From: Flavobacterium psychrophilum
Lineage (GTDB): Bacteria > Bacteroidota > Bacteroidia > Flavobacteriales > Flavobacteriaceae
Length of the DNA: 19,703 nucleotides
Direction: 5' to 3'
NCBI GenBank assembly: GCA_945869365.1
Contig: CAMBOW010000027.1
Span: forward strand, 1-19,703
Positions 1-6,664 of this stretch are shown here, piece after piece; position 1 is the first letter of the stretch, and the number at the start of each line of letters is the position of its first letter. The notes under the pieces were generated by a model, which saw nothing but the letters and a program-made list of their open reading frames with translations, did no database searches and was not told the DNA's origin. Made by a program: the position numbers and the translations under genes.

Positions 1-1068
1 TACGAACATGCCCCCGCCATGCAAGTGGCCCATGGGTTTGAAGTGATCAATATGCTGGATGGTGCCGAGCTCGACCGCATTATCGCCAAACACCAACCCG
101 ATTTTATTGTGCCCGAAATTGAAGCCATTCGCACCGAACGGTTTTACGAATACGAAAAACAAGGGATTACCGTAGTGCCCTCGGCCAAAGCGGCCAATTT
201 TACCATGAACCGCAAAGCCATTCGGGACTTGGCAGCACACGATTTAGGCTTGCGCACAGCCAATTACCGCTATGCCACCTCGGCCGAAGAATTGCAAGCT
301 GCGGTTGAAATAGTAGGTATGCCCTGCGTAGTAAAACCGCTCATGTCTTCCTCGGGCAAAGGCCAATCGACCATCAAAATAAACGAAGATATCGCAAAAG
401 CCTGGGCCTATGCTGTTGAAGGTTCACGCGGCGATGTAGTAGAAGTAATTGTAGAAGCATTTGTGGATTTTTATGCCGAAATCACCCTACTTACAGTAAC
501 CCAAAACAACAACCCGACCTTATTTTGCGCGCCCATTGGCCACCGACAAGAACGCGGCGACTACCAAGAAAGTTGGCAACCGGCCGTGATCTCCGACAGC
601 GATTTGCACCAAGCCCAACAGATGGCCAGAAAAGTAACCGAAGCCTTGGGTGGCGCCGGACTTTTTGGGGTAGAATTTTTCTTGACAAATGAAGGCGTTT
701 ATTTCTCCGAATTATCCCCTCGCCCACACGATACGGGCATGGTTACCCTCGCAGGCAGTCAAAATTTTAATGAATTTGAATTGCATTTGCGCGCCATATT
801 GAGTTACCCCATTTTTGAAATTACCCAAGAAAAAGCAGCCGCCAGTGCCGTAATTTTGGCCAGCGCCCATTCTGCCAATCCAACTTATACCGGCGTTGAA
901 GCCATCGCTGCTTTACCTAAAACTGATTTTAGACTCTTTGGCAAACCGAGCTCACGACCCTACAGACGCATGGGTGTGGCCTTGGTATCCGACCAACTAG
1001 ATACTCCTATTGAAGAACTCGTTAACAAAGCCGTAGCCGCTGCACAATTGGTTACCGTCAATCCTTAA
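1..1068 (+). CDS. purT: Formate-dependent phosphoribosylglycinamide formyltransferase (PurT), 5'-truncated by window edge
   Basis: PurT makes N-formyl-GAR from GAR, formate and ATP in cytosolic purine synthesis, the folate-independent alternative to PurN. The reading frame is open from base 1 (YEHAPAM...), so the Met at 19 is internal. Against E. coli PurT as I remember it (392 residues), about 43 N-terminal residues lie outside the window. ATP-grasp and PurT hallmarks are clear: NMLDG and IVPEIEAI near the start, [13 protein letters not shown] (ATP-binding loop), [26 protein letters not shown] and the [15 protein letters not shown] block that shapes the active site. The C-terminus is complete at the TAA. 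fabD follows after 16 bases on the same strand, so co-transcription is likely. Identity is very secure. Confidence 0.96.
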   Translation, partial: YEHAPAMQVAHGFEVINMLDGAELDRIIAKHQPDFIVPEIEAIRTERFYEYEKQGITVVPSAKAANFTMNRKAIRDLAAHDLGLRTANYRYATSAEELQAAVEIVGMPCVVKPLMSSSGKGQSTIKINEDIAKAWAYAVEGSRGDVVEVIVEAFVDFYAEITLLTVTQNNNPTLFCAPIGHRQERGDYQESWQPAVISDSDLHQAQQMARKVTEALGGAGLFGVEFFLTNEGVYFSELSPRPHDTGMVTLAGSQNFNEFELHLRAILSYPIFEITQEKAAASAVILASAHSANPTYTGVEAIAALPKTDFRLFGKPSSRPYRRMGVALVSDQLDTPIEELVNKAVAAAQLVTVNP

Positions 1069-1084
1069 CATAAAATAAAAGACT

Positions 1085-1957
1085 ATGAAAGCTTATGTAT
1101 TTCCAGGACAAGGAGCACAATTTACCGGTATGGGTAAAGACTTGTACGAACAATCTCCTGTAGCCAAAGCCCTTTTTGAACAAGCAAACGAAATTCTCGG
1201 ATTTCGCATCACCGATATCATGTTTAACGGCACCGCCGAAGAGCTAAAAGAAACCAAAGTAACCCAACCGGCGGTGTTTTTGCACTCGGTAATTTTGGCC
1301 AAAACCCTAACTGATTTTGTCCCCGAAATGGTAGCTGGACATTCCTTGGGTGAATTTTCTGCCTTGGTAGCCAACGGAACTTTGTCGTTTGAAGACGGTT
1401 TGCGTTTGGTTTCGCAACGCGCGATGGCCATGCAAAAAGCCTGTGAATTGGCTCCTTCAACCATGGCAGCCGTATTGGGTCTAGACGATGCTGTCGTGGA
1501 GCAAATTTGTGCCGAAACCGAAGGCGTAGTGGTAGCCGCCAATTACAATTGCCCCGGACAACTCGTGATTTCGGGTGCCGTTCCTGCGGTAGAAGCCGCT
1601 TGCGAGGCCTTGAAAACGGCTGGTGCGCGTCGTGCCTTGGTATTGCCTGTAGGTGGAGCGTTTCACTCGCCTATGATGGAACCCGCTCGCGAAGAATTGG
1701 CCGCCGCCATTGAAGCCACGGTGTTTTCTACACCCAGCTGCCCGGTATACCAAAATGTAACCGCCAGCGCCGTAGCTGATCCAACTGAAATTAAAAAGAA
1801 CCTCATCATCCAACTCACCGCACCCGTAAAATGGACGCAATCGGTGCAGCAAATGATCGCCGATGGCGCCACCTCGTTTACCGAAGTAGGCCCAGGAAAA
1901 GTATTGGCTGGATTGATTAATAAAATTGATAAAGAGGCAGTGACGATTAATGCGTAG
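1085..1957 (+). CDS. fabD: Malonyl-CoA:ACP transacylase (FabD)
   Basis: FabD transfers malonyl from CoA to acyl carrier protein, supplying the extender unit for type II fatty acid synthesis in the cytosol. The 290-residue length is typical of the family. Visible active-site elements are GQGAQ (residues 8-12), the nucleophile elbow GHSLG with Ser87, Arg112 in the QRAMAMQ segment (substrate carboxylate clamp) and His194 in GAFHSPMM, the catalytic partner. The C-terminal FTEVGPGKVLAGL motif is also present. The ATG at 1085 gives the standard MKAYVFPGQG start. It lies 16 bases after purT, with no terminator or promoter between them. Its stop is followed by the repeat-rich island. Confidence 0.97.
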   Translation: MKAYVFPGQGAQFTGMGKDLYEQSPVAKALFEQANEILGFRITDIMFNGTAEELKETKVTQPAVFLHSVILAKTLTDFVPEMVAGHSLGEFSALVANGTLSFEDGLRLVSQRAMAMQKACELAPSTMAAVLGLDDAVVEQICAETEGVVVAANYNCPGQLVISGAVPAVEAACEALKTAGARRALVLPVGGAFHSPMMEPAREELAAAIEATVFSTPSCPVYQNVTASAVADPTEIKKNLIIQLTAPVKWTQSVQQMIADGATSFTEVGPGKVLAGLINKIDKEAVTINA

Positions 1958-2030
1958 TTGAGCGGTCAGCGAGTAGCTTTTAGCCACGAATGAACGGAAT
2001 TAATTAACGATTTTTGATGTTTGATTTTTG

Positions 2031-2046
2031 TCCCGAAGCTTCGGGA
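2031..2046. repeat. 16-bp palindromic repeat TCCCGAAGCTTCGGGA
   Basis: A perfect 16-bp palindrome in the fabD-downstream intergenic region. Two near-copies, TCCCGACGCTTCGGGA, occur at 2734-2749 and 19362-19377 with the same TCCCGA/TCGGGA arms and a different core. All three lie in gene-free DNA next to other dispersed repeats. It could fold as a small hairpin, but no U-tract follows, so it is not a convincing terminator for fabD. Confidence 0.8.
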
Positions 2047-2057
2047 TGATTTGTAGT

Positions 2058-2103
2058 AGTATACTAAGAACGTCATTGCGAGAAGGAACGACAAAGCAAT
2101 CTT
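2058..2103 (-). repeat. 46-bp dispersed repeat (CGTCATTGCGAG family), inverted copy
   Basis: In the minus orientation this 46-bp element matches the copies at 2871-2916 and 3009-3054 (plus orientation) with only a few differences. It combines a CTTAGTATACT end with the segment CGTCATTGCGAG...GCAATCTT. From memory, CGTCATTGCGAG-type repeats occur between genes in many unrelated bacteria. The first 15 bases, AGTATACTAAGAACG, form a perfect inverted repeat with 2822-2836 on the far side of the toxin-antitoxin genes. Confidence 0.85.
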
Positions 2104-2156
2104 TCAATGATTCAATTTTTAAATCTTCCAATCCAAAGCACCAAACCCGATTTTTG

Positions 2157-2164
2157 TATATTTG
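2157..2164 (+). promoter_or_regulatory. Bacteroidetes -7 promoter element for the toxin-antitoxin operon
   Basis: TATATTTG matches the Bacteroidetes sigma-ABfr -7 consensus TAnnTTTG and lies 20 bases before the antitoxin ATG, which predicts a very short leader. No TTG-type -33 element is seen at the usual spacing, so support rests on one element and on position. Confidence 0.5.
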
Positions 2165-2184
2165 TGTGACAAAAATTAAAAATC

Positions 2185-2403
2185 ATGATTACAATGACAA
2201 TTAAAGGAAACAGCAAGCAAGCGAAAGCACTTATCGAGATGCTTAAAACTTTTGATTTTGTTGAAGTGATTAATGCTAAACCAAGTCGAACTCCTGCAAA
2301 ATCAAAAACCGCGATTGACATTTCATTAGCCGAAGAAAAACAGGGGAAAACAAACCACTATAAAAACAGTGATGACCTCTTTCACAAAGTTTTGAATGTA
2401 TAA
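2185..2403 (+). CDS. Putative antitoxin of a YafQ-type toxin-antitoxin module
   Basis: A 72-residue protein encoded immediately upstream of a YafQ-like toxin and overlapping it by 8 bases, the gene order and coupling typical of type II modules. The N-terminal part (KGNSKQAKALIEMLKTFDFVEVI) could form a strand-helix-strand unit, a style I recall from small Bacteroidetes antitoxin-like proteins. The middle is basic and probably disordered (KPSRTPAKSKT), and the C-terminal half (DISLAEEKQGK...DDLFHKVL) is a plausible toxin-binding segment. No RelB/DinJ ribbon-helix-helix or HTH motif is obvious, so DNA binding is unproven. Start is the ATG at 2185; the ATG at 2194 is an alternative. The role is inferred from context, not from a recognised domain. 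Confidence 0.7.
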   Translation: MITMTIKGNSKQAKALIEMLKTFDFVEVINAKPSRTPAKSKTAIDISLAEEKQGKTNHYKNSDDLFHKVLNV

Positions 2404-2668
2404 GATTTACACCACAAATCGGTTTGAAAAAGATTTGAAATTGTGTAAAAAACGAAATTTCAATCTACAATTACTCAAAGAAGTTATTGATCTCTTGCAA
2501 GCAAACGGGAAATTGCCTTCCAAATACAAGCCGCATAAATTGAGCGGAAATTACGCCGATTGTTGGGAATGCCACATCAAATCGGATTGGTTGTTGATTT
2601 GGAAACAAAACGACCATGAACTAACCCTACTTTTCACCAATACCGGCACCCACTCGGATTTGTTTTAG
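2396..2668 (+). CDS. YafQ-family mRNA interferase toxin (RelE/ParE superfamily)
   Basis: A 90-residue toxin of the YafQ branch, ribosome-dependent endoribonucleases that cut mRNA at the A site. All residues I recall as important in E. coli YafQ have counterparts at matching spacing: His47 (YKPHKLSG), His60 (CWECHIKSDW), Asp64, Trp65, the catalytic His86 (NTGTHSDLF) and the terminal Phe90. Length also matches E. coli YafQ (about 92). The toxin is therefore predicted to be intact and active. Its ATG lies inside the antitoxin 3' end (ATG TAT AAG over the TAA), so translation is coupled. The pair is flanked on both sides by inverted dispersed repeats, suggesting an acquired island. Family assignment is firm; target specificity is inferred. 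Confidence 0.9.
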   Translation: MYKIYTTNRFEKDLKLCKKRNFNLQLLKEVIDLLQANGKLPSKYKPHKLSGNYADCWECHIKSDWLLIWKQNDHELTLLFTNTGTHSDLF

Positions 2669-2733
2669 TTGAAAAACTCTTTTTTAACTAGATTTAAGAT
2701 GTAAAGATATGAGATGAGAGACGGTTTTAAGAA

Positions 2734-2749
2734 TCCCGACGCTTCGGGA
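2734..2749. repeat. Palindromic repeat TCCCGACGCTTCGGGA (second copy)
   Basis: Same 16-base word as 19362-19377 and two substitutions or fewer from 2031-2046. The TCCCGA/TCGGGA arms could pair around a CGCT tetraloop. It lies 66 bases after the toxin stop, so the module has one such palindrome on each side (2031 and 2734). Confidence 0.75.
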
Positions 2750-2816
2750 CCAAACTGTTACTTAGCGCAAAATCTTTAAATCATTCAATTTTTCAATCTT
2801 TAAATCTTCATGACCG

Positions 2817-3092
2817 ATAACCGTTCTTAGTATACTTTTTCCCTTTCGACTTTAAGACTTTCGACTAAATAAGATTGCTTCGTCGTTCCTCCTCGCAATG
2901 ACGTGCTTAGTATACTTCTATAACAGACAACCGAGAACAGACAACTGAGAACCAATAACCGTTCTTAGTATACTTTTTCCCTTTCGACTTTAAGACTTTC
3001 GACTAAATAAGATTGCTTCGTCGTTCCTCCTCGCAATGACGTGCTTAGTATCCTTCTATAACAGACAACCGACAACAGACAACCGAGAACCG
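2817..3092 (+). repeat. Two tandem copies of a 138-bp unit
   Basis: Copy 1 spans 2817-2954 and copy 2 spans 2955-3092; reading them side by side shows about four differences. Each unit contains, in order, CGTTCTTAGTATACT, an internal direct repeat of CTTTCGACT, a 46-bp CGTCATTGCGAG-family element (2871-2916; 3009-3054) and a low-complexity run of ACAACCGAGAAC-like words. Copy 2 ends exactly where the galE stop codon begins (minus strand). The near-identity suggests a recent tandem duplication. It is not CRISPR-like: the unit is far too long and there are no spacers. Confidence 0.9.
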
Positions 3093-4106
3093 TTAATCAC
3101 GAATCTTCTTCTCCCACTTCCACGCACTTGTCAAAGCATCTTCGAGCGAAGATTGCGCTTTCCAGCCCAAAATAATATTGGCTTTATCGGTGTTGGCGTA
3201 GGCCGAAATCACATCGCCTTCGCGGCGACCGACGATTTTGTAGGGTAATTTTTGTCCGCTCACTTTTTCAAAAGCAGCAATCACTTCGAGTACAGAACTA
3301 CCGGTTCCGGTACCCAAGTTGAAGACCTCGACTTTTTGGGTATTTTTTTTGTGGAGTAATCGCTGTAAGGCCACCACGTGGGCTTTGGCCAAATCGACTA
3401 CGTGGATGTAATCGCGGATGGCGGTTCCATCAGGAGTGGGGTAATCGTTGCCGTAAACCGACAATTCTTGGCGCAAACCAATGCCTGTTTGGGTAATGAA
3501 CGGCACCAAATTTTGAGGAACGCCCAAAGGCAATTCGCCAATTTCGGCCGAAGGATGCGCGCCAATGGGGTTAAAATAACGCAACAAAATGGCGTTGATG
3601 GAACTCACTTTGGCCACGTCTTGGATGATTTCTTCGCCAATTTGTTTGGTGTTGCCGTAGGGCGACATGGCTACTTGTATGGATGCGTCTTCGGTGATGG
3701 GCATGTGCTCGGCTTGGCCGTACACGGTGCACGAAGAGCTAAATATAAAATGGGCTTCTTTTTGTTGCTGCAAGGCTTGCAACACATAGACCAACGCATT
3801 GATATTGTTTTCGTAATACAACAACGGATTTTCTACCGATTCGCCAACCGCTTTGGAGGCAGCAAAATGAATCAAACCGGCAACATCAGCATGTTTGGTA
3901 AAAAAGGCTTCGACCGACGCTTTGTGACGCAAATCAAGTTCTTCAAACTGGGGTGTGATGCCGGTAATGGCTACAATTCCGTTGATGACCTCGGTCGAGG
4001 AATTGGATAAATTATCGACGATCACCACCTCGTATCCTTGGTGTTGCAATTCGACCACGGTGTGTGATCCGATAAATCCTAATCCTCCAGTAACGACTAC
4101 TTTCAT
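3093..4106 (-). CDS. galE: UDP-glucose 4-epimerase (GalE)
   Basis: GalE interconverts UDP-glucose and UDP-galactose (some members also the N-acetyl forms) using tightly bound NAD, in the cytosol. The 337-residue protein is full length for an extended short-chain dehydrogenase. It has the nucleotide-binding motif GGLGFIGSH (residues 7-15), Ser124/Ser125 in SSSCTVYG, and the catalytic Tyr150-x-x-x-Lys154 in SPYGNTK, at nearly the same positions as E. coli GalE (Ser124, Tyr149, Lys153). The RYFNPIGAHPSAEIGE and RDYIHVVDLA segments are typical of GalE rather than of dTDP-glucose dehydratases. It lies 84 bases downstream of a sugar aminotransferase on the same strand, consistent with envelope or exopolysaccharide sugar supply. 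Confidence 0.95.
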   Translation of the reverse strand: MKVVVTGGLGFIGSHTVVELQHQGYEVVIVDNLSNSSTEVINGIVAITGITPQFEELDLRHKASVEAFFTKHADVAGLIHFAASKAVGESVENPLLYYENNINALVYVLQALQQQKEAHFIFSSSCTVYGQAEHMPITEDASIQVAMSPYGNTKQIGEEIIQDVAKVSSINAILLRYFNPIGAHPSAEIGELPLGVPQNLVPFITQTGIGLRQELSVYGNDYPTPDGTAIRDYIHVVDLAKAHVVALQRLLHKKNTQKVEVFNLGTGTGSSVLEVIAAFEKVSGQKLPYKIVGRREGDVISAYANTDKANIILGWKAQSSLEDALTSAWKWEKKIRD

Positions 4107-4126
4107 GTGTGTAATTTAGTTATGAT

Positions 4127-4193
4127 TAGCCCTGATAGAGCCGGCATCCTCGCGGTTTAGCGAGATACAGGCGAAAGCAGGAAATAGCTCCTA
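4127..4193. repeat. Imperfect hairpin repeat between aminotransferase and galE
   Basis: This 67-base element contains an imperfect inverted repeat: GCCGGCATCCTCGC on the left against the complement of GCGAGATACAGGC on the right, with inner stem CTCGC/GCGAG and loop GGTTTA. Its framing words (TAGCCCTGAT... and ...GCAGGAAATAGCTCC) are ones I recall from a highly repeated intergenic element in Flavobacteria, with a different core in each copy. One end overlaps the stop codon of the aminotransferase (4191-4193). No U-tract is present, so it is not a standard terminator. Confidence 0.65.
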
Positions 4194-5324
4194 TTTAGTT
4201 AAATACGTTAAAACGGCATTAGTGATGAAATCAATTTGCTCGGCATCGAGTTCGGTGTGCATTGGCAACGACAAAACCTCTTTGACCAATTGATTGGTAA
4301 TAGGAAAATCGGATTCATGATAACGCGCATCGGCATAAGCCTTTTGGCTGTGCAACGGAATCGGGTAATAAATCGCGCAGGGAATGCCTTGATCGAGCAA
4401 ATGTTGCATCAAGCCATCGCGGTCGGAGTTGATAATCCGCAAGGTATATTGGTGAAACACGTGGCAATCGCAGATGTCGCAAATGCTGGGCGCGATAATA
4501 TTGGCGTGGCCTTCAAAGGCTTTGCTGTAGGCGCGTGCGGCGTTTTGGCGCGCGGCGTTATATTGATCTAACAACGGCAATTTGGCATTGAGCACCGCCG
4601 CTTGAATACTGTCCAAACGGGAATTTACACCCACAACATCGTGATGGTAACGCACGTACATGCCGTGATTGACGATGCCACGTAGGGTGTGTGCCAAGGC
4701 ATCATCATTGGTGAAGATCGCTCCACCGTCGCCGTAACAACCTAAGTTTTTGGATGGGAAAAAAGAAGTGGCACCCACGTGTCCGATGGTACCGGCTTTC
4801 TTTTTTGTGCCGTCCGAGAAACGACAGTTGGCGCCAATGGCTTGGGCGTTGTCTTCGATGACGTATAAATTGTGTTCCTGAGCCACACGCATGATGGCTT
4901 CCATATTGGCGGCGCGACCAAACAAGTGTACGGGAACAATGGCTTTGGTTTTGGGGGTAATGGCTTTTTTGATGGCCTCGATTGAGATGTTCATGTTGTG
5001 CAACTCCACATCAACCAAAACGGGGGTAAGTTGCAGTAAGGCAATCACTTCTACCGTGGCAGCAAAGGTAAAGTCGGCAGTAATGACTTCGTCACCGGGT
5101 TGAAGGCCCAATCCCATCATGGCGATTTGCAAGGCATCGGTTCCGTTGGCACAAGGAATCACGTGTTTGACACCCAAATAGTCTTCGAGATTTTTTTGAA
5201 ACGCATGCACTTGCGGTCCATTAATATAAGAGGTGTTATCCAGTATTTCTTGGATGGCCGTATTGACGGTTTCTTTGATGTGTTCGTACTGACCTTTGAG
5301 GTCGACCATTTGGATTTTTTTCAT
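4191..5324 (-). CDS. DegT/DnrJ/EryC1/StrS-family PLP-dependent nucleotide-sugar aminotransferase (WbpE/WlbC-like)
   Basis: Predicted to transfer an amino group from an amino acid such as glutamate to a keto-sugar nucleotide, in the cytosol, for glycan synthesis. The 377-residue length is normal. Landmarks: the N-terminal MVDLKGQY, ANGTDALQIA (59-68, phosphate-binding turn), VHLFG (132-136), EDNAQAIGA (157-165, with Asp158 against the PLP ring nitrogen) and the PLP lysine Lys192 in TSFFPSKNLGCYGDGGAIF. That lysine motif is close to what I recall for WbpE/WlbC, UDP-2-acetamido-3-keto-glucuronate aminotransferases, but the substrate is not proven. The frame is open further upstream to 5411, but that N-terminus is hydrophobic, unlike the family and lies in the promoter region, so I chose the ATG at 5324. 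Nearby galE and waaA support an envelope-sugar role. Confidence 0.87.
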   Translation of the reverse strand: MKKIQMVDLKGQYEHIKETVNTAIQEILDNTSYINGPQVHAFQKNLEDYLGVKHVIPCANGTDALQIAMMGLGLQPGDEVITADFTFAATVEVIALLQLTPVLVDVELHNMNISIEAIKKAITPKTKAIVPVHLFGRAANMEAIMRVAQEHNLYVIEDNAQAIGANCRFSDGTKKKAGTIGHVGATSFFPSKNLGCYGDGGAIFTNDDALAHTLRGIVNHGMYVRYHHDVVGVNSRLDSIQAAVLNAKLPLLDQYNAARQNAARAYSKAFEGHANIIAPSICDICDCHVFHQYTLRIINSDRDGLMQHLLDQGIPCAIYYPIPLHSQKAYADARYHESDFPITNQLVKEVLSLPMHTELDAEQIDFITNAVLTYLTK

Positions 5325-5348
5325 CAGAAAGTGAGTTTTAAAACAGCG

Positions 5349-5356
5349 CAAAACTA
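5349..5356 (-). promoter_or_regulatory. Bacteroidetes -7 promoter element for the aminotransferase gene
   Basis: Read on the minus strand this is TAGTTTTG, an exact match to TAnnTTTG, ending 24 bases before the chosen ATG at 5324. It supports that start, because the longer reading frame would begin upstream of the promoter. No clear -33 TTG is visible. The 99-base divergent gap to waaA holds no equally good element for waaA. Confidence 0.5.
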
Positions 5357-5423
5357 CTAATTTAATGCGGATCACCCTAAAAATTATAGAATTGATGTAT
5401 TTTAGCGACACAATTTTTACCCT

Positions 5424-6659
5424 ATGTATTTTCTGTATTCTTTATTGCTGCGCATAATCGAAAAAGTCTTGCCTCTTTCGGGTTTCTTCAGCAAGAAAAT
5501 GAAGCTATTTGTAGCGGGCCGATCAACCACTTTTGCAAGTTTGGCCGCGGCAATCCAAAAAAACGACAACTGCATCTGGTTTCACGCGGCTTCTTTGGGC
5601 GAATACGAGCAAGGTTTGCCTGTGATGGAAGCCATAAAAGCCCACTACCCCAACCACAAAATTGTGTTGAGTTTTTTCTCGCCTTCGGGTTATGAGGTGC
5701 GTAAAAACAATAAAATTGCCGACGTAACGGTCTATTTGCCATTGGATACCCCACAAAATGCCGAGCGGTTTATCCGCAAAATAAATCCGGAGTTGGTGTT
5801 TTTTATCAAATACGAATACTGGCCCAATTACTTGAAGGTGTTGGCCAACAAACAGATTAAAACCTATTTGATTTCGGGCGTATTTCGAGAAAATCAGTTG
5901 TTTTTCAAGTGGTACGGCGGGTTTTACCGCAAAGCGTTGAATGCCTTTACGTATTTTTTTGTACAAAACGAAAGCTCCAAAACCTTGCTGCAGCACTTGG
6001 GCAAAACCAATGTGATGGTTTCGGGCGATACGCGATTTGACCGGGTGGCCACCATCTTAGAAAAAGACAATCTCCTTGATTTTATTGCCGAATTCAAAAA
6101 CGATACGCCAACTGTTGTGGTGGGCAGTTCGTGGCCCAAAGACGAGGCTTTGTTGGTAAATTACCTCAATCAAAGCACGCACGCGCTCAAATGGATCATT
6201 GCCCCGCACAACATTAAGCCCGAGCAAATCAAATCGCTGGCACAATCCATTACTAAAAAAACGGTCTTTTTTTCGGAACGCGAAGGCAAAAATTTGGCCG
6301 ATTACGAGGTGTTTATCATTGATACCATTGGCATCTTGACCAAAATATACAGCTATGCCGATTTGGCCTATGTGGGCGGCGGATTTGGCCATCCGGGCGT
6401 ACACAATCTGTTGGAGCCCGCTACGTTTGGCGTTCCCATTATCTGCGGACCGCATTACAGTCACTTTGCCGAAGCCACTGCTTTGGTGCAAATGGGCGGC
6501 TGCCTTTCGATCCAATCCCCACAAGATTTACTTGAAGCATTGGATACCCTGATCCAAAACCCCGATATTCGGCATGAAAAAGGACACATTTGCCAAACCT
6601 TTGTGCAAATGAATACCGGCGCTACTCAAAAAATTATCAATTCTACCACTCAAAACTAA
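5424..6659 (+). CDS. waaA: 3-deoxy-D-manno-octulosonic acid (Kdo) transferase WaaA/KdtA
   Basis: WaaA adds Kdo from CMP-Kdo to the lipid A precursor on the inner face of the cytoplasmic membrane, an essential step of LPS core assembly. The 411-residue protein is full length for this GT30 family. The N-terminus (MYFLYSLLLRIIEKVLPL) is a membrane-anchoring hydrophobic segment. WFHAASLGEYEQGLP carries the catalytic base Glu60, and FFIKYEYWPNYL is the diagnostic second motif. The C-terminal Rossmann half shows VVVGSSWPKDE, APHNIKPEQI, YVGGGFGHPGVHNLLEPA and GPHYSHFAEA, the CMP-Kdo-binding region. Whether it adds one or more Kdo residues cannot be read from sequence. The next gene starts 5 bases after its stop, so the two are probably co-transcribed. 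Confidence 0.96.
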   Translation: MYFLYSLLLRIIEKVLPLSGFFSKKMKLFVAGRSTTFASLAAAIQKNDNCIWFHAASLGEYEQGLPVMEAIKAHYPNHKIVLSFFSPSGYEVRKNNKIADVTVYLPLDTPQNAERFIRKINPELVFFIKYEYWPNYLKVLANKQIKTYLISGVFRENQLFFKWYGGFYRKALNAFTYFFVQNESSKTLLQHLGKTNVMVSGDTRFDRVATILEKDNLLDFIAEFKNDTPTVVVGSSWPKDEALLVNYLNQSTHALKWIIAPHNIKPEQIKSLAQSITKKTVFFSEREGKNLADYEVFIIDTIGILTKIYSYADLAYVGGGFGHPGVHNLLEPATFGVPIICGPHYSHFAEATALVQMGGCLSIQSPQDLLEALDTLIQNPDIRHEKGHICQTFVQMNTGATQKIINSTTQN

Positions 6660-6664
6660 ACTCC

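Larger units (their letters stand above)
2669..3092. other. Gene-free repeat-rich stretch between toxin and galE
   Basis: No credible gene lies here. From left to right it holds a short unassigned leader, a TCCCGACGCTTCGGGA palindrome (2734-2749), an AT-rich stretch of degenerate TTTAAATC/CAATTTTT words (about 2770-2810) resembling 2100-2130, and two 138-bp tandem units running up to the galE stop codon. I see no hairpin-plus-U-tract terminator for either the toxin gene or galE. Confidence 0.75.

Noticed and set aside
1481..1987. 168-codon minus-strand frame over fabD
   Set aside because: It is a shadow of the fabD coding frame, extended into the downstream intergenic region.
2031..2046. Rho-independent terminator for fabD
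   Set aside because: The palindrome has no following T run, and its relatives at 2734 and 19362 mark it as a dispersed repeat.
2058..2836. Complete transposon carrying the toxin-antitoxin genes
   Set aside because: No transposase is encoded, no target-site duplication is visible, and the 15-mer also occurs elsewhere, so only an inverted-repeat-bounded island can be claimed.
2817..3092. CRISPR-like tandem repeat
   Set aside because: Only two units of 138 bp directly abutting, with no spacers and no cas genes.
3036..3248. 70-codon plus-strand frame spanning the repeat and the galE 3' end
   Set aside because: Half of it is the low-complexity tail of the 138-bp unit and the rest is antisense to galE.
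3378..4010. 210-codon plus-strand frame inside galE
   Set aside because: It is antisense to a clear GalE and its sequence shows no family motifs.
5325..5411. Upstream extension of the aminotransferase N-terminus
   Set aside because: The extra residues are absent from the family and the segment contains the TAGTTTTG promoter element and most of the divergent intergenic region.
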